From Metabacillus crassostreae (lineage in GTDB: Bacteria; Bacillota; Bacilli; Bacillales; Bacillaceae), in NCBI RefSeq assembly GCF_016908395.1, contig NZ_JAFBDU010000001.1, forward strand, positions 1,178,001 through 1,242,000: a stretch of 64,000 nucleotides of DNA, in the 5' to 3' direction. A program made the translations under genes and the position numbers. The notes under the pieces were generated by a model, which saw only the letters and a list, made by a program, of their open reading frames with translations, made no database searches and had not been told where the DNA came from. This document shows, one piece after another, positions 8,958 through 19,449 of this stretch (position 1 is the stretch's first letter; the number at the start of each line of letters is the position of its first letter).

Positions 8958-10364
8958 TTATAATATGAATTGACTTAAGTCTTTATTTTTAGATATTTTT
9001 CCTAATTTCTCTTCAACATATTGCGGAGTAATGACAATCTTTTCTAAATTTATGTCTGGAGCTTCAAAAGAGAGATCCTCTAACAAGCGTTCAAGTATTG
9101 TATGTAATCTTCTCGCTCCAATATTGTCAGTATCTTGATTTACTTCAAATGCTACTTCTGCTAATCTACGTATAGCATCGTCAGAAAATTCTAATTGTAT
9201 ACCTTCTGTTTCGATTAATGCCTGATATTGTTTTAACAATGCATTATCTGGTTCAACTAATATTTTAACAAAATCATCTATGCTTAATTTAGTTAATTCT
9301 ACACGTATTGGGAATCTTCCTTGTAGCTCTGGAATTAAATCAGAAGGCTTGGCAATATGAAAAGCTCCTGCTGCAATGAACAATACATGATCTGTTTTTA
9401 CTGATCCATATTTTGTGACCACTGTTGATCCTTCTACAATCGGAAGAATATCTCGTTGCACACCTTCTCTTGAAACATCTGCAGAAGCTCCACCTTTTGA
9501 TTTCCCGGCAATTTTATCGATTTCATCAATGAAGATAATTCCTGACTGCTCTGCTCTAATAATAGCATCTTGAGTTACTTCATCCATGTCAATTAATTTA
9601 CTAGCTTCTTCATTTATTAAAGCTTTTCTAGCTTCGCTTACTGTTAGCTTTCTTTTCTTCCTTTTTTTAGGCATGAAACTACCTAACGCATCTTGCATAT
9701 TCATTCCCATTTGCTCCATCCCAGAGCCTTGAAGCATGTCAAACATTGATGCTTGTTGTTCATCTACCTCTATTGTTACATATTGATCTTCCAATTCACC
9801 TAATGCTAATTGATGTGCAATACGACGACGTTTTTCTTGGATACTACTTTCTTCAGCAGTAGTCTCATCCTGTTCTTGACCTTGATTAGCACCAGCTCCT
9901 CCAAATAACATCTCTAAAGGATTTTTAGCTGTACTTTGCTTTTTCTTCCCAGGAACAAGAATATCAACAAGTCTTTTATTAGCATTTTCTTCTGCAAGTC
10001 CTTTTACATCTGCAATCTTTTCTTCCTTTACAAGGCGAACCGAAGTTTCTACTAAGTCTCTAACCATTGACTCAACATCTCTACCAACATAACCAACTTC
10101 AGTAAACTTTGTCGCTTCTATTTTAATAAAAGGAGCACCAGATAGTTTAGCAATTCTTCTCGCTATTTCCGTTTTCCCAACACCCGTAGGTCCAATCATA
10201 AGAATATTTTTAGGAACAACTTCATCCCTAAGCTTATCACTTAGAAGACTTCTTCTATAACGGTTTCTAAGTGCTACCGCAACCGCTTTCTTAGCATCCT
10301 TTTGTCCTACGATATATTGATCAAGTCTTTCAACAATTTGTTTTGGTGTTAGCTCTTTATTCAA
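8958..10364 (-). CDS. hslU: HslU (ClpY), ATPase subunit of the HslVU protease
   Basis: A 468-residue AAA+ unfoldase. Walker A GPTGVGKT lies at about 58-65 and Walker B is FIDEID; the sensor/arginine regions ELQGRFPIR and [14 protein letters not shown] follow. The C-terminal tail NKDLSQFIL inserts into HslV to open it. The open frame extends 20 codons upstream, but the start chosen is TTG with GGGAGG eight bases before it, which also falls after the hslV stop (17-base gap) and aligns with the ClpY N-terminus ([18 protein letters not shown]). Confidence 0.96.
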   Translation of the reverse strand: MNKELTPKQIVERLDQYIVGQKDAKKAVAVALRNRYRRSLLSDKLRDEVVPKNILMIGPTGVGKTEIARRIAKLSGAPFIKIEATKFTEVGYVGRDVESMVRDLVETSVRLVKEEKIADVKGLAEENANKRLVDILVPGKKKQSTAKNPLEMLFGGAGANQGQEQDETTAEESSIQEKRRRIAHQLALGELEDQYVTIEVDEQQASMFDMLQGSGMEQMGMNMQDALGSFMPKKRKKRKLTVSEARKALINEEASKLIDMDEVTQDAIIRAEQSGIIFIDEIDKIAGKSKGGASADVSREGVQRDILPIVEGSTVVTKYGSVKTDHVLFIAAGAFHIAKPSDLIPELQGRFPIRVELTKLSIDDFVKILVEPDNALLKQYQALIETEGIQLEFSDDAIRRLAEVAFEVNQDTDNIGARRLHTILERLLEDLSFEAPDINLEKIVITPQYVEEKLGKISKNKDLSQFIL

Positions 10365-10381
10365 TCTATATGCCTCCCTTT

Positions 10382-10924
10382 TTAAAGTTCTTCGACAATA
10401 ATATTTAGATTGGTGTATACACAAATTTCACCAGCTATTGTTAATGCATTTTGTGCAATATCTTTCGCAGATAAACTTTCACCTGAGAAGCGCTTTAATG
10501 CACGTCCCGCAGACAAAGCATAATTACCACCAGAACCAATTGCTAATATTCCATCATCAGGCTCAATAACCTCACCAGTTCCTGAAACTAGCAATAAATG
10601 TTCATCATTCATGACAATTAACATTGCTTCTAATCGCCTTAGAACTTTATCACTTCGCCATTCTTTTGCTAGTTCAACAGCAGCTCTTTGTAAGTTACCA
10701 TTGTATTCTTCAAGTCTATTTTCAAATAACTCAAATAATGTGAACGCATCTGCTACAGATCCTGCAAAACCCGCAATAACTTTACCATTAAAAAGCTTTC
10801 TTACTTTTTTTGCAGTATGTTTCATAACCACTGCGTTACCGAAAGTGACCTGGCCATCTCCTGCCATTGCAGCCTTACCATTATGTTGAATAGCAAATAT
10901 GGTTGTCGCATGAAATTGGTTCAT
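10382..10924 (-). CDS. hslV: HslV (ClpQ), peptidase subunit of the HslVU protease
   Basis: A 180-residue proteasome-beta-like peptidase with the family block [21 protein letters not shown] (quoted in part), [14 protein letters not shown] and [15 protein letters not shown]. In E. coli the nucleophile is Thr1 of TTI. B. subtilis has a five-residue extension beginning with Ser, reported to act as an N-terminal serine. Here the extension is also five residues (NQFHA before TTIFA) but begins with Asn. The start is firm: AAGGAGGT stands six bases before the ATG. How the active N-terminus is made is therefore an open question. Confidence 0.96.
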   Translation of the reverse strand: MNQFHATTIFAIQHNGKAAMAGDGQVTFGNAVVMKHTAKKVRKLFNGKVIAGFAGSVADAFTLFELFENRLEEYNGNLQRAAVELAKEWRSDKVLRRLEAMLIVMNDEHLLLVSGTGEVIEPDDGILAIGSGGNYALSAGRALKRFSGESLSAKDIAQNALTIAGEICVYTNLNIIVEEL

Positions 10925-10948
10925 ATATTTACCTCCTTGTACTCTCTA

Positions 10949-11858
10949 TTAAGCTCTTGGGTGGTGGGACATATAGATTCTTTTTAAATGAGCTTTGGTC
11001 ACATGAGTATACACTTGTGTTGATGACAAATGTGTATGACCTAACAATTCCTGAACACTCCTCATATCTGCACCTTCATTTAGAAGATGTGTTGCAAAAC
11101 TATGTCTTAACATATGGGGGTGAATATGAAGTGTCGATGAAGCTTTTTTAATTAATTCACTTAAGATATGTCTTACTCCACGATCAGTTAATCGAGTACC
11201 ACGGTGATTAACAAATAAATAAGTATGTTGATCTGAAGTATTTAATTGACTGGTTAGAGTATTTCTTGCTTCTTTAATATATTGCTCAAGAGCATCTAAT
11301 GCATAGCTTCCAAAGGGAATATATCTTTGTTTTCCACCTTTCCCATTAACAAGAACTGTTCCGATGTGAAAATCAAGATCTGTAAGTTTAATATTACAGC
11401 ACTCACTAACACGCATTCCAGTTCCATATAAAATCTCAATCAACGCCTGATTTCTTTGCCCTAAAGGAGTTTCACAATCTGAGACCAAGAACAGTTTTTC
11501 AATTTCTTTTTCATAAAGAAATTTAGGTATTTTTTTGCTCTGTTTTTGGTAATGACACTAATGAAAATGGATTTTCATCAAGCATTTCTTCTCTTACCAA
11601 AAACTTAAAAAAGCTTCTTAATGCAGATACTTTTCTTGAAATTGTTTTCCTAGAATACTTTCTTTTATGTAACTCCGTCAAATATAAACGTGTATCATTA
11701 TATGTAATTTCTTCTAGATGTTCGAGTGCTTGCTCTTCCATAAAGGAAGAAAAATTCTCTATTTCAGTGACATAATTCACAACTGTATATTGTGAATAAC
11801 TTTTCTCAATTTGTAAATATTCAACGAACAAATTTAACAAAACCTTAACATTATTCAT
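10949..11858 (-). pseudogene. xerC: XerC/CodV-family tyrosine recombinase, interrupted by a single-base frameshift
   Basis: Two adjacent frames together give one XerC protein. The first (11523-11858) holds the N-terminal SAM-like DNA-binding domain (YSQYTVVNYVTEIENF, RKTISRKVSALRSFFKFL) and stops after SLPKTEQ. The second reads KIPKFLYEKEIEKLF from the same point, then the catalytic domain with Arg in GTGMRVSE, HMLRHSFATHLL, LGHTHLSSTQVYTH including the Tyr nucleophile. The break is in a run of seven A (minus strand; 11530-11536). Six A would join the frames into about 302 residues, the length of B. subtilis CodV (304). XerC with XerD resolves chromosome dimers at dif. All catalytic residues are intact, so this may be a sequencing error or slippage and not a dead gene. 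ATG 11858 is preceded by GTGAGGTG. Confidence 0.85.
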
Positions 11859-11870
11859 CAAAACACCTCA

Positions 11871-11910
11871 CAAGGGCTACTAAATGTTATCACAACTTTA
11901 GTAGCCCTTG
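11871..11910 (-). repeat. Perfect 14-bp inverted repeat between trmFO and xerC
   Basis: CAAGGGCTACTAAA and TTTAGTAGCCCTTG flank a 12-base loop, with no mismatch. The stem begins about ten bases after the trmFO stop and ends against the xerC ribosome binding site (GTGAGGTG). No U-tract follows on either strand, so it is not a classical terminator. It may be a weak terminator, an mRNA stabiliser of trmFO or a control element that limits xerC expression. Confidence 0.85.
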
Positions 11911-11920
11911 CAAATAGTTT

Positions 11921-13231
11921 CTATAAATTTTTCGAAATGTTTTGAATTGTTTCTATTGCTCGATTAGCATGCATTTCATTTCTATCTTTTTTACTTTTTA
12001 TTCTTGTCGGCAACTCGGCAAAAATGCCGAAATTCGCATTCATTGGCTGAAAATTATCAGGATTTGTCGTTGTAATATATTTAGCCATACTTCCAATAGC
12101 AGTTTCATGTGGAAACTCTACTAATTCTTTACCTAAGACAAGGTTAGCAGCATTTATCCCTGCAACTAAACCTGAAGCAGCGGATTCTACATAACCCTCT
12201 ACTCCCGTCATCTGTCCAGCAAAAAATAGATCTTCGCGATCTTTATATTGATAAGTTGCCTTTAAAAGTCTTGGTGAATTTATAAATGTATTACGGTGCA
12301 TAACACCATATCTTACTACCTCCGCATTTTCCAATCCAGGAATGAGTGAAAGTACTTCTTTTTGAGGTCCCCATTTTAAGTGAGTTTGAAAACCTACTAT
12401 ATTATATAACGTTCCTGCTGCATCGTCTTGACGAAGTTGAACAACTGCATAAGGTCTTTTCCCTGTTTTAGGGTCCTCTAAACCAACTGGTTTAAGGGGA
12501 CCAAACAACATCGTTTTTCTTCCTCTTTTAGCCATTACTTCAAGAGGCATGCAGCCTTCAAAAAATATTTCTTTTTCGAACTCTTTTAGTGGTACTGTCT
12601 CAGCGGAAATTAATGCTTCATAAAAACGATCAAATTCTTCTTCAGTCATTGGACAATTTAAGTAAGCTGCTTCACCTTTATCATAACGTGACTTTAAATA
12701 AACTTTATCCATATCAATGCTATCTTTTTCTATTATTGGTGCAGCTGCATCATAGAAATAAAGATACTCTTCACCAGTTAACGTTTTTAATTGATCTGAT
12801 AGATTTTTTGAAGTGAGCGGACCTGTTGCAATTATTGTGGGTCCACTAGGAATCTCTCCCATCTCTTCATTAAATACAGTAACGTTTGGATGCTCTTTAA
12901 CAAGCTGAGTAACTCTCCCAGCAAATTCATGACGATCTACCGCTAATGCTCCCCCTGCAGGTACAGCACATTCATCAGCAGCTTTTATTATAACAGAGTC
13001 AAGTACTCTCATTTCTTCTTTTAGGACACCTACTGCGTTTGTTAGCGTATTTGCTCGTAAAGAATTACTACAAACTAATTCAGCAAATTTATCTGTGTGA
13101 TGTGCAGGTGTCTGTACAACAGGTCTCATTTCATATAAATGAACCTTAATACCTCTTTTAGCCAACTGCCATGCTGCCTCACTACCTGCTAAGCCTGCAC
13201 CAATTACATTTACAAAAGCCTCTTGATTCAT
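11921..13231 (-). CDS. trmFO: TrmFO, folate/FAD-dependent tRNA m5U54 methyltransferase
   Basis: A 436-residue flavoprotein (B. subtilis Gid is 435). The N-terminal FAD-binding motif is [19 protein letters not shown] (about 9-27); further family blocks are [27 protein letters not shown] and [16 protein letters not shown] near the C-terminus. It methylates U54 in the tRNA T-loop using methylene-tetrahydrofolate. GGAGGAATTATCAAC precedes the ATG. It lies between topA and xerC, as in B. subtilis. Confidence 0.97.
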   Translation of the reverse strand: MNQEAFVNVIGAGLAGSEAAWQLAKRGIKVHLYEMRPVVQTPAHHTDKFAELVCSNSLRANTLTNAVGVLKEEMRVLDSVIIKAADECAVPAGGALAVDRHEFAGRVTQLVKEHPNVTVFNEEMGEIPSGPTIIATGPLTSKNLSDQLKTLTGEEYLYFYDAAAPIIEKDSIDMDKVYLKSRYDKGEAAYLNCPMTEEEFDRFYEALISAETVPLKEFEKEIFFEGCMPLEVMAKRGRKTMLFGPLKPVGLEDPKTGKRPYAVVQLRQDDAAGTLYNIVGFQTHLKWGPQKEVLSLIPGLENAEVVRYGVMHRNTFINSPRLLKATYQYKDREDLFFAGQMTGVEGYVESAASGLVAGINAANLVLGKELVEFPHETAIGSMAKYITTTNPDNFQPMNANFGIFAELPTRIKSKKDRNEMHANRAIETIQNISKNL

Positions 13232-13320
13232 GTTGATAATTCCTCCAATATCATTTTAACTATGTACTATTAATTATGTTTGTTCAACAATGTCATGTTT
13301 GGAATAATACAAAGATAAAG

Positions 13321-13343
13321 AGGTGAGCTAAAGAGGCTCACCT
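13321..13343 (-). terminator. Stem-loop at the topA stop codon, probable weak terminator
   Basis: AGGTGAGC and GCTCACCT pair perfectly around a seven-base loop, and the stem reaches the topA stop. On the minus strand it is followed by CTTTATCTTTG, a poor U-tract, so read-through into trmFO is likely. Confidence 0.6.
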
Positions 13344-15417
13344 ACTTTTGTTGTTCTTCTTTGTAGTCACATTCCATACATTGGACTTGAACACCTTTTT
13401 TAAGCTTTTTCTCAACCAACATATTATCACATTTTGGACAATTTCTTGCTATTGGTTTATCCCACGATAAAAATTCACACTCAGGATATTGATTACATCC
13501 GTAAAATATACGACGTTTTTTTGATTTACGTTCTACAATCATGCCTTCTTCACAGCTAGGACACTTAACACCAATTTCCTTAACAATCGGTTTTGTATTT
13601 CGACAGTCTGGGAAATTGGAACAAGCCATAAACTTACCATATCTACCCATCTTATAAACCATATGATGGCCACATTCTTCACAATCTACTCCTGCTGGCT
13701 CATCTTTAATTTCAATTTTCTCCATCTCATTTTCTGCTTTAATTAATCTAGGTGAGAAGTCTTTATAAAAGTCATCAATAATTTTTATCCATTCTTTCTG
13801 ACCATCTTCTACCTCATCCAAACTATGCTCCATGTTAGCAGTAAACTCAACATTAATAATTTCAGGGAAAAACTCCATGATTAGCTCTAATACAATTTCA
13901 CCAAGCTCTGTAGGAATAAATCTCTTATTATCAAGAGCAACATAACCTCTTTTTTGGACAGTATCAAGGGTAGGAGCATATGTTGATGGACGCCCAATAC
14001 CTAGTTCTTCTAAAGTTTTCACTAATCTTGCCTCTGTATATCTCGGAGGTGGTTGTGTAAAGTGCTGTGCTGGTTCAATATCCTTCGAAAATACTTCATC
14101 GCCTTCTTTTAAATCTGGTAATAGACGATCTTTTTCCTCTATTTGATCATCATTTCCCTCTACGTATACCTTCATGAAACCTGGGAATTTTATTTTTGAA
14201 CCGGTTGCTCTAAAAATCACTCCATTGTTAACCAAGTCAACACTCATCGTATCTAAAATACCAGGTGCCATTTGACTTGATACAAAACGTTCCCAAATTA
14301 GCTTATAAAGTCTTAATTGATCTCTACTTAAAAACTGTTTCATTGTCGCTGGATCACGCAGGGTTGACGTTGGACGAATTGCTTCATGTGCATCTTGTGA
14401 ATTTGAATTCTTCTTGGTTGATTTCACATTATTACCAAGATAGTCTTTACCATATTTCTCTTCAATATATTGACCAGCCTCTGTTTGAGCTGTTTCTGAT
14501 ATTCTTGTTGAATCTGTTCTCATATATGTGATTAACCCAACAGTTCCCTCTTTACCAAGTTCAATTCCTTCATAAAGTTGCTGTGCAATCATCATTGTTT
14601 TCTTTGCTCTAAAATTTAATTTACGTGCAGCTTCTTGTTGAAGAGTAGAGGTTGTAAAAGGAACTGCAGGATTTCTCTTGCGTTCTTTTTTTGTAACCCT
14701 ATCAACACTAAAGCTGTTTCCTTGAATATTTTTTAAAATATCTTTCACATCAGCTTCAGAACTCAATTCTTTTTTCTTGCTTTCTATTCCATAAAAAGAA
14801 GCATCAAAAGCTTTTTGTCCTTTTAGAAACTGACCTTCAATTGACCAATATTCTTCTGGAACGAATTTCTTTATTTCCTTTTCTCGGTCAATAATTAGCC
14901 GTACCGCAACAGATTGAACTCGCCCAGCACTTAATCCTTTTTTAACTTTCTTCCACAAAATTGGACTAATTTTGTAACCAACAAGTCTATCAAGAACTCT
15001 TCTTGCTTGTTGTGCATCGACAAGGTCCATATTAATTGATCTTGGATGTTTAAAGGATTCTTTTATTGCATCTTTTGTAATTTCATTGAAAACAACTCGA
15101 CAATCAGAATGAATGTCTACATCAAGACTGTGAGCTAAATGCCAAGCAATTGCTTCCCCTTCACGATCCGGGTCAGCTGCGAGGTATACTTTCTTTGCTT
15201 TTTTTGCTGCCGTTCTTAATTCTTTAAGAACAGATCCTTTTCCTCGGATCGTAATATATTTAGGTTCGAAGTTATGTTCAACATCAACACCTATCTGACT
15301 TTTGGGCAGATCGCGAACATGTCCCATTGATGCTTTTACCTTATATTTTTTCCCTAAATACCGTTCAATTGTTTTTGCTTTTGCAGGTGATTCCACTATG
15401 ACTAAATACTCCGACAT
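13342..15417 (-). CDS. topA: TopA, DNA topoisomerase I
   Basis: A 691-residue type IA topoisomerase, family length. TOPRIM domain at the N-terminus with Glu9 and DPDRE at 82-86; catalytic Tyr298 in [25 protein letters not shown] at about 163-175. The C-terminus has three four-cysteine zinc modules (from about residue 575 to 687). The enzyme relaxes negative supercoils. AAGGAGG stands before the ATG. Upstream lie about 450 non-coding bases that should hold its promoter. Confidence 0.98.
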   Translation of the reverse strand: MSEYLVIVESPAKAKTIERYLGKKYKVKASMGHVRDLPKSQIGVDVEHNFEPKYITIRGKGSVLKELRTAAKKAKKVYLAADPDREGEAIAWHLAHSLDVDIHSDCRVVFNEITKDAIKESFKHPRSINMDLVDAQQARRVLDRLVGYKISPILWKKVKKGLSAGRVQSVAVRLIIDREKEIKKFVPEEYWSIEGQFLKGQKAFDASFYGIESKKKELSSEADVKDILKNIQGNSFSVDRVTKKERKRNPAVPFTTSTLQQEAARKLNFRAKKTMMIAQQLYEGIELGKEGTVGLITYMRTDSTRISETAQTEAGQYIEEKYGKDYLGNNVKSTKKNSNSQDAHEAIRPTSTLRDPATMKQFLSRDQLRLYKLIWERFVSSQMAPGILDTMSVDLVNNGVIFRATGSKIKFPGFMKVYVEGNDDQIEEKDRLLPDLKEGDEVFSKDIEPAQHFTQPPPRYTEARLVKTLEELGIGRPSTYAPTLDTVQKRGYVALDNKRFIPTELGEIVLELIMEFFPEIINVEFTANMEHSLDEVEDGQKEWIKIIDDFYKDFSPRLIKAENEMEKIEIKDEPAGVDCEECGHHMVYKMGRYGKFMACSNFPDCRNTKPIVKEIGVKCPSCEEGMIVERKSKKRRIFYGCNQYPECEFLSWDKPIARNCPKCDNMLVEKKLKKGVQVQCMECDYKEEQQK

Positions 15418-15868
15418 AACTTTTCCTCCTTAAGAGGTATTCTTTTTATATTTGTTTTTATGATTTTTTTATGCTTATTTGTAAATCAAAGTTTTAAAAA
15501 TAAAAAATCTATAGCTTTTTATTATATTGAAGCCCCTTACTTCTTATTTAAAACCTCAGGGCTGCTATCTAGCTAGATTTCAATTGTGTGAAATCAATTT
15601 TTTATATGATTCTTTAACAATGTATTAAAACCTAGCCTGAATGTTTATAGTAAAATTCTATTTTATATACCTTCAATGGTGTTTAATCATTTTCCACAGT
15701 AATACATGAAATGATCAATTACTTTCTAAATCTCCACTATTATTAAATATAATTTTATGTTTTGTCAAACTATATTAAAGAAATTATACCTATCATATAC
15801 CATTTTACTATGAAAGAACATGAATATTTTAACTAAAATTACAGATAATGCTATATCTTACTCAACAA
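15418..15868. other. 451-base gap between dprA and topA
   Basis: Very AT-rich, no gene seen. It contains a candidate minus-strand promoter (annotated separately), a perfect palindrome ATCTAGCTAGAT (about 15568-15579) and a GATTTC/GAAATC inverted repeat close by. No clear terminator for dprA was found. Confidence 0.6.
15740..15768 (-). promoter_or_regulatory. Candidate SigA promoter for topA
   Basis: Minus strand TTGACA, 17-base spacer, TAATAA. The first hexamer is perfect, the second is 4/6. It would give topA a leader of about 300 bases, which is long. Confidence 0.4.
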
Positions 15869-16750
15869 TTAATCAAAAAAATGAAATTCATCTTTGATAT
15901 CCTCTGCCTTTCGAACAAGTTTAGCTCCACTTAAGATTAGTTCATTTGTTCCTGAACTACATTCTTCAAAAATAGAACCAGGAACTGCAAATACTTCCCT
16001 ATTTTGCTCTAAAGCTTGATGTGCAGTTATAAGAGAACCACTTCTTCTTTTAGCTTGTATGACAATTGTACCAATTGATACACCACTAATTATCCTGTTT
16101 CTCATTGGGAAATGCCATTTTTGGGGTTTAGTATCTGGAGGATGTTCAGAAAGCAATAAATGTGAAGTAATTATTTTTTCAGACAGTGGAATATTTTCTT
16201 TTGGATACACATGATTTAGCCCTCCTGCAATAACCGCTATCGTTTCACCATTGTTGGACAAAGCCGCTTCATGTGCAATTGTATCAATACCTTTAGCCAT
16301 ACCACTAACAATCACCCAATTTACTTTAATAAGAGGTTTTAAGATATGTTGTAATGCTAATCTTCCATATTGAGAAGGAAATCTAGTTCCTACAACGCTT
16401 AATAATTTTGAATGACTCGCTAAGCTAATATTTCCTTTATAGAAAAGTATTGGTGGAGGATCAGCAATTTGTTTTAACAAGGTGGGGTAATTATCTTGAA
16501 AAGTAGTTGTAAAGGAGATTTTATTACGGTTATATTGATCATTTAGTTGTTCAAAACAGAGGCTGTTATATTCCTGCTTAATTAGAGTTGCTTGTTGTGC
16601 CTGTATATTCAAGTATTGTGTCCACTCTATTTCTTTGAACAGTAAAAAGTTAGTTAACGTTGGGTCAATTTTTAGTAGATTATTAATAAGTTGGTTACTC
16701 ACGCTTTTACAATGTGCCAATAAAAAAACTCTTTTTATTACTCCATTCAT
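15869..16750 (-). CDS. dprA: DprA (Smf), DNA-processing protein A
   Basis: A 293-residue protein with the DprA Rossmann fold: LSVVGTRFPSQYG, VSGMAKGIDTIAHEAAL, IAVIAGGLNHVYPKEN, then SGSLITAHQALEQNREVFAVPG. DprA binds incoming single-stranded DNA in transformation and loads RecA. The N-terminal third (about 1-100) is less conserved, as usual. GGAGGAGAGG precedes the ATG. Presence fits a competence-capable lineage, but dprA is also common in bacteria not known to be competent. Confidence 0.95.
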   Translation of the reverse strand: MNGVIKRVFLLAHCKSVSNQLINNLLKIDPTLTNFLLFKEIEWTQYLNIQAQQATLIKQEYNSLCFEQLNDQYNRNKISFTTTFQDNYPTLLKQIADPPPILFYKGNISLASHSKLLSVVGTRFPSQYGRLALQHILKPLIKVNWVIVSGMAKGIDTIAHEAALSNNGETIAVIAGGLNHVYPKENIPLSEKIITSHLLLSEHPPDTKPQKWHFPMRNRIISGVSIGTIVIQAKRRSGSLITAHQALEQNREVFAVPGSIFEECSSGTNELILSGAKLVRKAEDIKDEFHFFD

Positions 16751-16779
16751 TTGGTCCTCTCCTCCTTTTAAACATGATT

Positions 16780-16811
16780 AAAAGGAACAGGCTAGAACCT
16801 GCTCCTTTTTT
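16780..16811 (-). terminator. Rho-independent terminator of sucCD
   Basis: Minus strand GGAGCAGG pairs with CCTGTTCC (one wobble), extended by flanking A and T runs. It lies just after the sucD stop and just upstream of the dprA ribosome binding site. Confidence 0.85.
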
Positions 16812-16815
16812 ATAA

Positions 16816-17718
16816 TTAATGTGTTTTACATTTTTCCAATAATCCCTGCTCTTTTAAAACAGAGATAAGAGTTTCACCCATTACAGAAGGTGTATCAGCT
16901 ACTTTAATACCACATTCATTCATTGTTTTGATCTTTTCTTCAGCTGTACCCTTACCACCTGAAATAATTGCTCCAGCATGACCCATACGCTTTCCTGGAG
17001 GTGCTGTTTGACCACCAATAAAGCCTACTACAGGTTTAGTCATATTAGCTTTAACCCATTCTGCAGCCTCTTCTTCTGCAGTACCACCGATTTCACCAAT
17101 CATGATCACTGCATATGTGTCTTCATCTTCATTGAAAGCTTCAAGAACATCAATAAAGTTCGTACCATTAACAGGATCTCCACCGATACCCACAGCAGTA
17201 GATTGACCAATCCCAGCTTGTGATAATTGGTGTACAGCTTCATAAGTAAGTGTTCCTGAACGTGATACAACTCCGACATGACCTTTTTTGTGAATATATC
17301 CAGGCATAATACCTATTTTACATTCGTCAGGTGTAATAACTCCTGGACAGTTTGGCCCTACTAGTCGTGTTTTCTTACCTTCCATATATCTCTTAACATT
17401 TACCATATCCAATACAGGTATATGCTCTGTGATACAAATGACTAGATCAAGTTCTGCATCTACGCCTTCCATAATTGCATCAGCAGCGAAAGCAGCAGGT
17501 ACATAAATAACAGATGCATTTGCACCAGTTTTTTGAACTGCTTCTTGAACTGTATTAAAAACAGGTACTCCTTCTACTTCAGTGCCACCTTTACCAGGTG
17601 TAACACCACCAACAATATTTGTACCATACTCAAGCATTTGCTTAGTATGGAATAGAGCAGTTGATCCAGTAATACCTTGTACGATTACTTTTGTATCTTT
17701 ATTAATAAATACACTCAT
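16816..17718 (-). CDS. sucD: SucD, succinyl-CoA synthetase alpha subunit
   Basis: A 300-residue protein with the CoA-binding fold ([19 protein letters not shown] at about 14-32) and the phosphohistidine site in [10 protein letters not shown] (His near 246). With SucC it makes ATP (or GTP) from succinyl-CoA in the TCA cycle. It follows sucC by 18 bases and is closed by a terminator. Confidence 0.98.
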   Translation of the reverse strand: MSVFINKDTKVIVQGITGSTALFHTKQMLEYGTNIVGGVTPGKGGTEVEGVPVFNTVQEAVQKTGANASVIYVPAAFAADAIMEGVDAELDLVICITEHIPVLDMVNVKRYMEGKKTRLVGPNCPGVITPDECKIGIMPGYIHKKGHVGVVSRSGTLTYEAVHQLSQAGIGQSTAVGIGGDPVNGTNFIDVLEAFNEDEDTYAVIMIGEIGGTAEEEAAEWVKANMTKPVVGFIGGQTAPPGKRMGHAGAIISGGKGTAEEKIKTMNECGIKVADTPSVMGETLISVLKEQGLLEKCKTH

Positions 17719-17736
17719 GTTTGTCCCCTGCCTTTC

Positions 17737-18897
17737 TTACTCTACTAATGAAACGATTTTTTGTGCGCCGTCAGCCATCGACTCTGCAGAAGTAATATTT
17801 AATCCAGATTCATTTAAAATTTTCTTCCCTAAATCAACATTTGTTCCTTCAAGACGAACAACAAGTGGAATTTCCAAGCCAACCTGTTTTGTTGCTTCTA
17901 CGACACCTTCTGCAATAACATCACATTTCATGATTCCACCAAAGATATTTACAAAAATACCTTTAACATTTTCATCAGACAGAATAATCTTAAATGCTTC
18001 TGTTACTTTCTCTGCAGTTGCACCGCCCCCAACATCCAGGAAGTTTGCGGGATCTCCACCATAATATTTAATAATATCCATAGTAGACATCGCAAGACCT
18101 GCACCATTTACCATACATCCAATATTTCCATCTAATGAAATATAGCTTAAATCGTATTTAGATGCTTCAATTTCTTTTGCATCTTCTTCCTCAAGGTCAC
18201 GATATTCTACTATATCTTTATGACGGTATAATGCATTTGAATCAAAGTTAAGCTTAGCATCAAGTGCCATAACTTTTCCATCGCCAGTCACAACCAATGG
18301 GTTGATTTCAGCAATAGAGCAATCCTTATCAATAAATACTTTATATAATCCCATCATGAACTTAACAGCTTGCCCAACTAGTTCTTTTGGAATATTAATA
18401 TTAAAAGCAATTCTTCTAGCTTGATAGCCTTGTAATCCTACGGCAGGATCAATGACTTCTTTAAAGATTTTTTCTGGAGTTTGCTCTGCTACTTCTTCAA
18501 TTTCTGTTCCACCTTCTTCAGAAGCCATTAGAACAACTCGAGATGTAGCACGATCTAATACTAGACCTACATAATATTCTTTCTTAATATCACAGCCCTC
18601 TTCAACAAGAAGTCGTTTCACTTCTTTACCTTCAGGACCTGTTTGGTGTGTTACAAGGGTTTTCCCTAAAATTTCTTCAGCATATGTACGTGCTTCTTCA
18701 AGGTTTTTAGCAACTTTTACCCCACCAGCTTTTCCACGTCCACCTGCATGGATTTGAGCTTTAACTACCACTACTTCTGTTCCAAGTTCTTTTGCAGCTT
18801 CAACCGCTTCATCTACTGAAAAAGCCACTTGTCCATTTGGTACAGACACTCCGTATTTACGAAGGAGTTCTTTTCCTTGGTACTCATGGATATTCAT
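17737..18897 (-). CDS. sucC: SucC, succinyl-CoA synthetase beta subunit
   Basis: A 386-residue ATP-grasp protein starting [17 protein letters not shown]. The nucleotide-binding part carries [18 protein letters not shown] (about 43-60); the C-terminal domain has [16 protein letters not shown], which meets SucD. TAGGAGGATGG precedes the ATG. A SigA promoter overlapped by a cre-like site lies about 50 bases upstream. Confidence 0.98.
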   Translation of the reverse strand: MNIHEYQGKELLRKYGVSVPNGQVAFSVDEAVEAAKELGTEVVVVKAQIHAGGRGKAGGVKVAKNLEEARTYAEEILGKTLVTHQTGPEGKEVKRLLVEEGCDIKKEYYVGLVLDRATSRVVLMASEEGGTEIEEVAEQTPEKIFKEVIDPAVGLQGYQARRIAFNINIPKELVGQAVKFMMGLYKVFIDKDCSIAEINPLVVTGDGKVMALDAKLNFDSNALYRHKDIVEYRDLEEEDAKEIEASKYDLSYISLDGNIGCMVNGAGLAMSTMDIIKYYGGDPANFLDVGGGATAEKVTEAFKIILSDENVKGIFVNIFGGIMKCDVIAEGVVEATKQVGLEIPLVVRLEGTNVDLGKKILNESGLNITSAESMADGAQKIVSLVE

Positions 18898-18934
18898 TTG
18901 CCATCCTCCTAACCTATTTGCAAGAATAAAAATT

Positions 18935-18949
18935 AGACTGCGCTTTCAT
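18935..18949 (-). promoter_or_regulatory. Putative CcpA binding site (cre) on the sucCD promoter
   Basis: Minus strand ATGAAAGCGCAGTCT fits the cre consensus WTGNAANCGNWNNCW at every position. It begins within the -10 box and covers the expected start of transcription, a position where CcpA binding would repress. This is a motif match only. Confidence 0.6.
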
Positions 18950-18976
18950 TTTATATAATAGTTTGAACATTGTCTA
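18948..18976 (-). promoter_or_regulatory. SigA promoter of sucCD
   Basis: Minus strand TAGACA, 17-base spacer, TAAAAT; both hexamers are 5/6 to consensus. The start of transcription would be about 40 bases before the sucC ATG. Confidence 0.65.
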
Positions 18977-19125
18977 TAATTCCACGCAAAATAGTAAAAT
19001 CCTTTTTTAAATTTAATTTTTATTTTTTTAGTATAAAGCTATTTTAGTGAGTTTATAAACGATTTTAATTATAAAGAAAATTTATTTTATAAGGTTATTT
19101 ACTTTTTTCATTTCTAATAGTCCTT

Positions 19126-19154
19126 TAGACCCCTATAGGTTTTATAGGAGTCTA
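19126..19154 (-). terminator. Stem-loop after ylqH, possible terminator
   Basis: TAGACTCCTATA pairs with TATAGGGGTCTA on the minus strand with one G-U pair. No U-tract follows, so termination is uncertain; the wobble pair is favourable only in minus-strand RNA, in line with transcription from ylqH. Confidence 0.5.
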
Positions 19155-19170
19155 ATGCACAAGATTTTAT

Positions 19171-19449
19171 TTATTTTTTCTTTATATCATTTTCCAACTG
19201 ATAAACAAAGGCAAAAATCTCAGCAACTGCTTCATATAATTCATCTGGTATTTGTTGATGAATTTCTAACTTGGATAATAATTCAATTAGTGCTGGGTCT
19301 TCTTGTATATGAACTTGATGCTTCTGTGCTGTTTCTACGATTTCATCAGCTACAAGACCTTTTCCTTTTGCGATTACTATTGGTGCTTGTTCTTTTTCAG
19401 CATTATATTTTAAAGCAACTGCTTTCCTTGATTCATTTTCTTTACTCAT
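19171..19449 (-). CDS. ylqH: YlqH, FlhB cytoplasmic-domain-like protein
   Basis: A 92-residue soluble protein resembling the part of FlhB after its self-cleavage site: AVALKYNAEKEQAPIVIAKG matches the FlhB pattern ALKY-P-xx-APxVxAKG. The membrane domain and the NPTH cleavage motif are absent. Its ATG overlaps the end of ylqG by four bases. B. subtilis has the same gene in the same place; its function is not established. The pairing with a FliK-like upstream gene suggests a link to flagellar or related export, but that is inference. Confidence 0.88.
   Translation of the reverse strand: MSKENESRKAVALKYNAEKEQAPIVIAKGKGLVADEIVETAQKHQVHIQEDPALIELLSKLEIHQQIPDELYEAVAEIFAFVYQLENDIKKK

Noticed and set aside
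17582-18064. Plus-strand 160-codon frame over sucC/sucD
   Set aside because: It lies antisense to two highly conserved genes, has no ribosome binding site and shows Ser/Thr/Pro-rich composition typical of a shadow frame.
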